Below are positions 25,046 through 34,234 of a DNA stretch of 64,000 nucleotides, in pieces; the first letter of the stretch is position 1; each line of letters starts with the position of its first letter. The position numbers and the translations under genes are program-made. This DNA is from Isoperla grammatica. Taxonomy: Eukaryota > Arthropoda > Insecta > Plecoptera > Perlodidae. A model generated the notes under the pieces. It was not told the DNA's origin. It did no database searches and saw only the letters and a program-made list of their open reading frames with translations. The stretch lies in assembly GCA_945910005.1 (NCBI GenBank), contig OX246746.1:19937316-20001315 (forward strand), written 5' to 3'.

Positions 25046-28000
25046 ATGTATAAACCATTCGTCGTTGTTCTTATGGTGTTGTTGCCGTTAGTGGCAGCAA
25101 TGCCATACTTCCAAGAATTCTATGAAGGTAGGTGCTCTCTTTCAACAATCAAAGAACAATTATTATTATTAAAATTTTTTAACTAAAAAAATAATTAGTA
25201 TTTAAGAAATTTTTCTCGATTGATTGGGTTCACATAACTTCACATAACGCTACACCTAACACTGACTTTGCTGCCGGGGGCGATGGACGTATAAAACAAC
25301 TCTTTTTAATAATTCTGCGATTCACTTCTTAATAAGTATTCTATTTTTACTTTTTACGGTAGTCGAACATTTTTTTTCTGTAAAAAAAAAAAAAATAACT
25401 CGAATAATATATATAGAATATGCTGCTTACAGATAAATCGTTATAGATGGTCTCGTTTTCTGGGGTCGAATAGCCGTTGAAGGGGGTTTGCAACTTTCAC
25501 GTTTCTTTGCTACAGTCTAACCGAGAAGAATTATTATGCATCCGACAATTCCTCAAACATTTGCTATTCAAAGTATTATTGTTTCTGGTGATCAAGTTTC
25601 ATTTATTTCCTTTATGTTCAATTTAGTACGTTTTATCTAGCTATTTCACCACCTAAATCAGATCACTAACTAGTATTTTTTGTTGAACCTATTGCCATTG
25701 ATGAAATAAGGTGTATTATATTTTATTTTAATGTTTATATTTGTAACAATATGTTTTGTCGCCGTGTGGCTTTGTGATAAGACATATAAATCCGTACTTT
25801 ATGCGGGATTCATACCCCCGTCCTTTGGCTCTACACGGCCCGTGTAGACGTGCTTACGGCATAGATCTATCATCTATCTCTCCGTTCGTATCTATGAACA
25901 GGCGAGTCATAGGCTGGCTCGGGAAATGTAAAATATGACGACCAGTGTATTCAAAATATCCTGTAGTACTTTCCTGTAGTACTTGTCAGATAGTCTTCGT
26001 TGAATGGCAAATATTGGTACCATATACTCTGCAATGATCCAGTGAATCTGTGCAGAGACTCAACACTCGCGTGCCTCAACACAGCAACATTCATCGTCAG
26101 ACGATTAACGTGAACAAAGATAGTAAGATATACCCTGTCTACTCCAGTTCGGGAGGTCATCGGTTCGGCACCGGTCACCGGAAATACTGACTGAAGGTTT
26201 TCCTCAGCCAGAAGCAAATGCTGTGATTGAGGCCTAAACTAACAACCCTTGGACATTTCTTTCCAACTATCCAATCATCCTAATTTACCTGTTAGTGATG
26301 GAGAGCCATGATGTTCACCCTACAGCAGGACATTCCTACCAATGATTGTTATTATACGCCCATAAGCCAAGCTATTCATAGTTCCCACGTGACGTCACAG
26401 CGGCCATGATTGCGACACAATTGATACTGGCCAATCCTAGATCATTGGCAAATACTATTCAAATTCGATAAATAAGCCTAATTTAGAATTTTAAACGTAA
26501 ACATAAGTAATAAAAAACTAAAAATTACGACACATACCAATGTTATTTAAAAAACACGCTGAATTTTAAAGAACTAAGCATTTCTGTGTTCTACCACAAC
26601 AGCCTTCAATTGTTTCTCCATGGCAACGTCAAAGTTTGATCACAAATGTGGCCGCCACGCGCAAAGATGTGACGTACGTGCAACCTATGACACAAAGGCT
26701 ATAAAATGACGCATTTCAAACTCTGTAAAAATCGAATTCAGTGGAGAACAGTAATAACAGTCTGAGTAAACATCTGGGTATGCACCTACCTTTAAAGGCC
26801 CAGAAAAGGTTTCGAATTACTTTTGATATGTTATAAAATGACATCTTTCAAACAAGGAGAGATGTGTCCCTCAGTGTGTAGGTTCACATGTTTGGTGGTA
26901 CCCTCGCTTTTGTTCCACTCGGCGCGCCTAGCCGCCACGTCACTGGGGGGAATGCGCTTGGGCAGGCGGGCACGCACCCTCCTACAACCCACTTCGCGCG
27001 TATCTGTCAATCGAGAGACGCGTTTGCAGGTGTGTGTGTGTGTTCTTTAGCACAGTCTTCAGTGTTCAGTGTCAATGTTCATTACTACTTCTATTCCTAC
27101 AATAATTGTAAATGTATTTTAAATTAACGGAACAATAATAATGTATTAATCAAAATATTCAGTTTCTCCTCCGGCAACGGGTTTAAATCCTACGTAGCTA
27201 CTATTTGGATCAAGAAACTCTTCTCTAATTACATTGACAACGCATGATAGTATCACAAATGGTCTGTATTTTCCTAGCGATGTCCAGAAATTCATCCAAT
27301 ATATGAATTGTTAATAAGAAATGTGTCGCCATAATCTATTCGAAGTGGTTCGCAGCTTTTGTCGTTGGTCATCATGATGAGAATGAACCATCATTTATTG
27401 ACGAGCAGTGTTCAAACAACCAACGTTAAGACACACGCTGTCGAAATCATTGTGTTCTGTGATGCACTCTAGATCTTGTCGCACGTGGCTAATAATGTCA
27501 GATTCAAGACAGCAAAAAGATTCCTCGTCGGTAGTCATAGCGATAAACACCAGGTAGTATTCCCAGACCTACCTAGAAAGTGTTTTACGCTTTTCCAGTT
27601 CGTATATTTCTTCCTCGGAATACGTCGGTACGAAGCTACAAGGTGCTACGGGCCCACCAGTCATTACACGGCCACTCTCGTCAGGCCCATCTTACCCATT
27701 AGGCCAACGAGGCCAATGCCTCGTGCTACCGATCCGAAGGGGCCCCCTAATGTCCAGGGTATTTTTTAAAATGTGTTTCGTGTCTGAAAAGTTTTGTGGC
27801 AAGTGCCGTTAGGGTCAGTTCTTTCACTCAGCCCCTGTGAATGGATTGAAGCCTTAAAGCCGCGTGTACACGAGGCAGGTTGAAGGGAGGGGGGGGGGGG
27901 GGGGGGGTCTTGTGAAGTATTACAGTTATGCAGACTTGCGATGACGGTATAAAAATGTAACTTCAGAAAATTTTGAAACTCAGTTGAATGCGTTTTTAAC

Positions 28001-29255
28001 AGTGACAGTGAAATGTGTTTGGGGGGCCCTTCGAGGGACCCCCCAAACACATTTTGGCCTTAGGCCCCCAAATATACTAAGACGGCTCTGACTCTCGTCC
28101 GTGGCTGCCGACCGCGTAGGCGTAGGCTACTGTCCGGCCACGGGCGCGAGGCGCCTGCCGTAGCTCGTACAGTCAGTCCCCCCCAGTGACGTCACGGAAG
28201 GTAGGCAACCCGCAACGCACGTCTTTGCGTTTTTGATTATATATTCGGTTCTACTCGGTCGATTCTCTCCCTTTTTTTTGTAATCACCTACTAAGAGTAT
28301 GCCTTTGAATTACATGGCTATCAGAACCAAAACTTTACTGGGCCTTTAAAATACTTTTAGTAAAGGTGGTTATACCACAAAGAGAATAGATTGTAGACAT
28401 AATACCTTTTCACACGCGATACATTTTATCATAGGGGTAATAAATAAGTATAAGCCTAAAACATAACATATTAATACTAAATCTGAAAATACTAATGCAA
28501 GAGCGTGGGTATAGTTGGCCTTGTTCGATTGTTACAGCTGCTAATAAGGAATGTCTCAGGTTCGATTCTCGGTACAGGCAAAGTTGTCTTAACGGTTTAG
28601 AACGACGAGTCTTTCAAACATACTATTCAATACAAATTAATTTCAGTTTCCAAAATTTGTTTTCATTGTCCATTACATTGACGAATTCGAATGAAGGAAT
28701 GTCACCCGTAGAATGAGATTCACGGCCACCTTTGTGAATCCCACTTTATTATTTAAAAGTAAATCACCAGACAATGCAAAAGGACAATAGAATATTTAAT
28801 TTGCAAATATGGATACTTATTAGAATGACGATAAAAAGTTGTGCAGTTTTTGTCTTTAACAAGTGTGTGTTTGTATTGTTTCAGACGAGCCTATACAGTA
28901 CATCCGCGTGAGGCGGGCTCCAGTAGCAGAAGCGTTGCCTCAGTACGGTCACGGGGGACGGGGGGGGTACGGCGGCCATGGCGGAGGCTTCGGGGGCGGT
29001 AGAGGAGGGTACGGCGGCGGCGGTTTCGGAGGCGGCAGGGGAGGTTACGGCGGCGGTGGCTTCGGGGGCCGAGGAGGACATGGGGGAGGCGGCTTCGGGG
29101 GCAGAGGAGGATACGGGGGTGGCGGCGGACTGTCGGGCTCTCAGAGCTCAGCGTCCAGCCAGAGCTTTGGGGGTGGCGGCGGTCTGGGAGGCTTCAGTGG
29201 ATCAGCCTCTCAAGCCAGCAGCTCCAGCTTTGGGGGTGGATTTGGACGGAAGTAG
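25046..29255 (+). CDS. Secreted glycine-rich precursor, gene D (150 aa), paralog of gene C
   Basis: Exons 25046-25127 and 28885-29255. Exon 1: MYKPFVVVLMVLLPLVAAMP and YFQEFYE, nearly identical to gene C after the first residues, again ending GAAG/GTAGGT. Exon 2 (acceptor TATTGTTTCAG): DEPIQYIRVRR/APVAEALPQY, then GGY, GGF and GGH repeats rich in Arg, then SGSQSSASSQSFGGGGG and SASQASSSSFGGGFGRK. Same RVRR processing site, same GRK end, same intron just after the stop (donor 29261/29262, acceptor before 29392). The 3.76-kb intron contains a SINE and a 1.55-kb TTAA-flanked element. TATAAATA at 24974 gives a plausible promoter. Confidence 0.9.
26129..26340 (+). mobile_element. tRNA-derived SINE copy in gene D intron
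   Basis: CGGGAGGTCATCGGTTCGGC, GAAATACTGACTGAAGGTTT, TCTTTCCAACTATCCAATCA and ACATTCCTACC. The A-box end is decayed. Confidence 0.78.
26796..28345. mobile_element. 1.55-kb TTAA-flanked element in gene D intron
   Basis: TTAA at 26,792 and 28,346, termini AGGCCCAGAAAAGG and CTTTACTGGGCCT (short imperfect inverted repeats). The interior includes GC-rich stretches, a poly-G run near 27,888 and a perfect 16-bp-arm hairpin near 28,015. No transposase ORF was recognised, so it is non-autonomous or decayed. Confidence 0.6.
28014..28055. other. Perfect GC-rich hairpin
   Basis: AAATGTGTTTGGGGGG and CCCCCCAAACACATTT form 16-bp perfect arms around a short CCCTTCGAGGGA centre that extends the pairing. 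It sits inside the TTAA-flanked element. Confidence 0.85.
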
Positions 29256-29525
29256 AAGGAGGTGAGCCTAAAACTTTCAACCAGCCCCAGGGGGTTCATA
29301 TGAAATAACATGGGGAATGCAAAAAGACGAAGAATCAAATTTAAATTATGTAGATAAAAATAACACATGAAATCCAATGTTTCTTTTTCAGGTTGAATTG
29401 CAGTTGACAGGACCGATGTTTGAGCTCATTACACACTAGAAAATTATAAAATATATTTTTTGTACTAATACTGATTACTTAAATTTTGTTTGGAATTTAG
29501 AATTAATAAAAAAAAATTTGAAAAC
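29256..29525 (+). other. Gene D 3' UTR with intron and poly(A) signal
   Basis: Six bases after the stop a GGAG/GTGAGCC donor begins a 130-bp intron that ends TTCTTTTTCAG at 29,391. The final exon carries AATAAA at 29,505-29,510. The arrangement copies gene C, supporting recent duplication of a whole gene. Confidence 0.77.
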
Positions 29526-29857
29526 ATATTACGTTTACGTTCTCCATCCCTTGGGTCCTGACATATTATCCTAAATTTCACCTTCCCGGTACAATTACTG
29601 CAACCACAGACGACAAATTCACTGCGCGGTGAATTTGTTATCTGTGCTGCAACTCAAGAAATAATTGGCAGGAAACTACTACTAACCTACTATGTGTAGA
29701 ACACACTGTGTATGTACCAAATGCCGGGGCATTACAAGCCCATAGGGTATGAGGGATGAAGCTTTGGTCCCCATTCTGAGACTAAGGTCCCATGCAGCAG
29801 TGTTCAAATGTCGTATGTATTGTATAGTGGCTTTCTTACTATTTTTAGCAGAACATA

Positions 29858-30305
29858 GGGGTAGTCAATAAATGATGTCACACAATTGGGGGGGGGGGGG
29901 GGGGGGTACGTTTGACAATGTGTGACAGGGGGGTGGGGGGGAGTCAGGCTTTTTGTGACATCCATGCATGCACTGCATATAATGTGTTTTCTAGTGCAGA
30001 TGCTGTTTTCAGTACTTAATAATTTTCAAATAATCCCGCAATAATTGCCACGCAGATTCTAAACTTGCCACTAAAATGCACCACCTATTGAAAATGAGGA
30101 CACCTGTGTCAAGCATGGTTGTAAATAAAATACAAATATTGAATCCCTTTGTCTCGATGTGACTGTTCCAGTGCTTTTTTTTAGTGTGGGGGGGGGGGGG
30201 GGGGAGGGACAGGGAATTATTAATTTTATTGTGACATCATTAAGGGGGGGGGGGGGGGGGGTTAATTTGGTCCAAAATTGTGTGACATCATAAATGGACA
30301 GCCCC
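29858..30305. mobile_element. MITE with GGGG(T/C)..TCACACAATT termini
   Basis: Left GGGGTAGTCAATAAATGATG then TCACACAATT; right AATTGTGTGACATCATAAAT then GGACAGCCCC, an imperfect 30-bp inverted repeat. An ATA at both flanks may be the target duplication. Poly-G runs lie just inside both termini. Confidence 0.78.
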
Positions 30306-30597
30306 ATACATACATCTACTTAGTGGCAAATGCAAAAGCTATTATCACCATTGTAAAAGTTATCCACATTATTTCCATAATTAGAATATAATATGGAATA
30401 AGCCTACAGTTTATATAATTAGAAGTGTTTCTGCTACTAAAATTCAAATATATGTTTGTAGTGAATTGTCCTTAGTCCTATCACAGAATGTAAGTTTGTA
30501 AAATTATAAATGCATGCAAATAACATTGCATTGTACTTCATTCTTTTATTAGTTCAAATTTAATTTTTCTGAAAACTATATTTTCATATTTATCAAC

Positions 30598-30671
30598 TTG
30601 TAATATAATATAATATAATATAATATAATATAATATAATATAATATAATATAATATAATATAATATAATAT
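30598..30671 (+). repeat. (AATAT)n microsatellite
   Basis: About 15 uninterrupted TAATA units. Confidence 0.97.
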
Positions 30672-30870
30672 ATGTATGCCTGCCTCAATATTATTCTTAT
30701 TGGGCATACAAATATAGAATATTTATTATGTAATGTGTGACTTTGAAAATAAAAACTAAAACATAAACATACCTTGTGCACTGCATGTCTTGCATGTCGA
30801 ATTGTTTTCAATGTACAAAGAAATTGACAGCAAGGCACAATACAAGTGTGAAGATTTATGTAATATAGGT

Positions 30871-31139
30871 TAGTGGTTCTCAACCAATGGGTTACGGAGG
30901 GGGTGGAACAGCAGCGTCACCACATGGACCATGTTGAAGATGAAATCTCACAATTTTGCCCAACCAAACTTCATTGAGAATATACTCATACAAGTTAATC
31001 CTAACTAGAGACTGAAAAACAAGTTCCAATGTGCCTGCTACTTGAACGTTCCGTGTGCAGGATATTTTAAATAGTTGGGTTGCCAAAATATTTCAGCTCA
31101 CCAACTCGGTCAAAGAACCTAAAAGGTTGAGAACTACTG
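30871..31139. mobile_element. hAT-like MITE with TAGTGGTTCTCAACC ends
   Basis: Left TAGTGGTTCTCAACC, right GGTTGAGAACTACTG: 15-bp terminal inverted repeats of the CAGTGGTTCTCAACC type known from hAT elements. No clear 8-bp duplication. Confidence 0.7.
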
Positions 31140-31228
31140 ATTCAGTAGGTAAAACACAAATTGACCTCTAAAATTATTAATCACAAAAAACACATCTAAC
31201 CAGAGCAGATTCAAGGCAGGGGTATTAA

Positions 31229-31625
31229 GAGCAAAGGGTACCTCTATCTCAAAAACCGCACACAATTTTCATTTTTAAATTATATCTCAAGAATGGACTT
31301 CAAAATCGAAAATCTGAATCAACAGCACACTGTGATTTGGTAATCCCTACATAATTGAATGCTCTAAATGTGTCTTACATTATAATCAGTATGGGTTGTA
31401 TTTGTAATTAATTTTATCACTAATTATCGATTTAAATTTGGATTATTAAATGATTGAATAATCAAAATAACTATGCAAATGGTTATAATATTTCCTTCAG
31501 TCTGTAGGGTTTACCATAACACAGTGCACTTTTGACTCAGATTTTCGATTTCCAGTAGAATTCTTGAGATAGAATAAAAAAATTAAAATTGTCTACGGTT
31601 TTTGACGTAGAGGTACCCTTCGCTC
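31229..31625. mobile_element. TTAA-flanked foldback MITE, copy 2
   Basis: TTAA at 31,225 and 31,626; termini AGAGCAAAGGGTACCTCTAT and ACGTAGAGGTACCCTTCGCT. Same family as 18,212-18,580 with diverged arms and a different centre. Confidence 0.85.
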
Positions 31626-32143
31626 TTAATGAGTTTGCCAGTATGAATCCCAATGTTTAAATTAAACATCATCCTCGGAATGCATTTCTTCCAGGCAGAA
31701 ACCTCAAACGTTTCTCATTCACACGGTTGATAATATTTACGTTTACAGTTTACACAAATATCATCAACTGTCGGGATCAAAATTTCAAATTAGTGCTTGT
31801 GTGAACAGATTTGTTGAATGAGAACACAGTGATTTGCCATTTTAATACTTTTCAATACAAATGCAGAATGCTCTCTATAATGTACTGGTCACACCCAAAT
31901 AACACCACCATCAAACTAATACTCTCGCGGTAAAAGCATACATGTTCTACGAGAGCAGCAAATATTAAGAAATAATAAAGAATTCAGTAGGCTAATAAAT
32001 AACAATTAGACATCTACATGTTAAACATATTATGTTTATTTACATCAAAAAGTACAGAAAAGATACAAATATACTATCCTCCATTATGTAGGAATAAAAA
32101 CAGGTTCACTTATTTAACACTATTTTAATGTTTCTTCTCCTTA

Positions 32144-32586
32144 AGGCTGGTCCACACAGATTTTTAAGACATAATGCATAAGGTTTTAAGACGTTGTTTT
32201 TAGGTTCACATAGTTTCGTTCATGATAGGCCTAGTAAAGGGAAGTACTTTGAAACGTTTTATCCTCAGTTAAAATACAATACAAATTAACTGAAATTCGT
32301 ATTATCCATAATTGATTATAATAGCCTAGTATGCAACAATTCCCGCACATCTTACAATTAATTCGTAAGTATTATTAAATTAGATGGTCCGTTGACTTGA
32401 GATTTTAGTAACTTGTTTTAAGATATAAGCGTAAAGTTGGACATTGCCCAACTTTATGACAACGAATAACGCATAAAAACGTCTTAAAACTAAAACTTTG
32501 TGTGAACGCCAGTACGTGTTTCCTATGATCCAACTTTACGACTACGCGTTAAATCTTATGTCTTAAAAATCTGTGTGGACCAGCCT
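32144..32586. mobile_element. MITE with TTA duplications (Harbinger-like)
   Basis: TTA at 32,141 and 32,587. Left AGGCTGGTCCACACAGATTT then TTAAGACATAA; right TTATGTCTTAAAAATCTGTG then TGGACCAGCCT: about 31-bp perfect inverted repeats. A 3-bp TTA target fits PIF/Harbinger (inference). It lies about 2 kb past the TIMELESS stop codon, possibly near or within its 3' UTR. Confidence 0.85.
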
Positions 32587-34234
32587 TTAGTCATATCCCT
32601 CCTTCAAATTCACATTCAAATCACCTGCCAGGTATGTATTTAAGAGACCACCGCCATCTAGTGGAAGTGGGAGTTGAATAAAGGAGAGTACTAAGAAGCA
32701 TCATTCTACTTTTACTTTCACCTTTACAGTACAATCGATGTTCTTGATCCTAACAAAGGGAACACAACACTTATGTAGTTTAAAATGTACACATTTTAGT
32801 GAAACTTCTTTCCTGACTGATAAATTGACCAAAAAAAACCATAGCAGTGATTTGTCATTTAGTTTTTACATGGAAGACCAACAATTCACGTTTCTTCCGT
32901 TCAGTCATGAGTAACAATCATACACTAAATCTAGCTGTATTTGTACAGTAACCATCTATAATGCATCTTACCTGCATCGTAGTTTAATAATGTAGCTCTA
33001 GTGGAAACTAGAAAGTTTTTGGTGAAAAAATAATACATTAAACAGTGGTAAAAGAACAAAACACGCATGCATAAAATTAACTTTTCAACTGGACAGAACA
33101 AAGTCCACCATGTTTTAAAGAGAAGGAAGGCTAGACTTGATATTAGCAGTAACATAAAACTTATACATTTAGAGAAGTGCAAGTTATGGTACACATACTA
33201 TACAATAATTGGTCCTTTATACAAAAATGTTTTGCCTCACCTCACCAACCACTTTAGAAAAGTCTCAGGAGTGCACTGAAACTATATGCTCTGTTTGAAA
33301 CTTTCTTCCCTTGAATGTATAAAGACTCGAAGATAAACGAATCGTTCAAATAGAACAAAGAACAATTCGTTACAGTAAGATTTTAATACAGCAAATTTGG
33401 TACAAAAAGGTATAACATCCAAGTTCTTGCAAGTAAAAAAGTACCATTATAATAAGCATTAAACTTAGTGAAATCTCGACTTTTAAAAATCCACTGATCT
33501 TAATAATGCCTGAAATGTCTGATCCCATTCCTGCATTCACATTTTCTTTTAAACTCTTTTCTCATACTACTTAATGTATTACAAAACATAGGTTTTCTGA
33601 CCAAAAGCTCTCAAGCTAATGGTAGATAAACATTGTCAGCTCTTACTGTACTATTTAATTTACTGTATTACAAAAAATGTGTGTTCATGGCCAGAAGCTC
33701 TTAAGCTAATAGTAGATAAACCCACAGAAGGTAGTCTTGTTTCTCATTTTACAATTAAAAAGTACACTTGGTTCTAATTTAAAAGATAGGCCAAAATTTA
33801 AAATGATTTCAAGTTAGTTTTGCTTTCGTCTCAGTCAGTGAAAATGTCATTGTGTACGTTCATTTTGCACTAAAGGAGAAAAAAACTCTGGCCGAGTGCT
33901 TTTCTACTCTTCTTTATCAAGAAAAATACAACTATTCACACAAGACTTAATTCACTCTACTATCCAGTGATTCTACAATTTTAAATATTGTCTTCATTTG
34001 TTGCCTAACGTGTGCAAACAAAAACGTACTAGGCTATCATGCAAGTGGCAAGCCTTGTTTCACGTTCATTACTTGCTGCGGCCGAAATTGCGGCGAGATC
34101 ATGGCCCATATTTCTTGCCTAGTTAGCCACGGTGCAATTAATTTTTAAAAACATTACTGCAACACTCCTAGTCTAGTGGAAGACATTTTCGTTCTACTGG
34201 GCTCAAGCGCTGAAATCAGTTCACTTCCGTGCCA

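Larger units (their letters stand above)
29530..34234. other. Spacer between gene D and TIMELESS 3' end
   Basis: Four MITEs (29,858; 30,871; 31,229; 32,144) and an (AATAT)n tract. On the minus strand AATAAA-type signals for TIMELESS are at about 32,036 (AATAAA) or 33,380 and 33,653 (ATTAAA). I could not decide where its 3' UTR ends. Confidence 0.45.
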
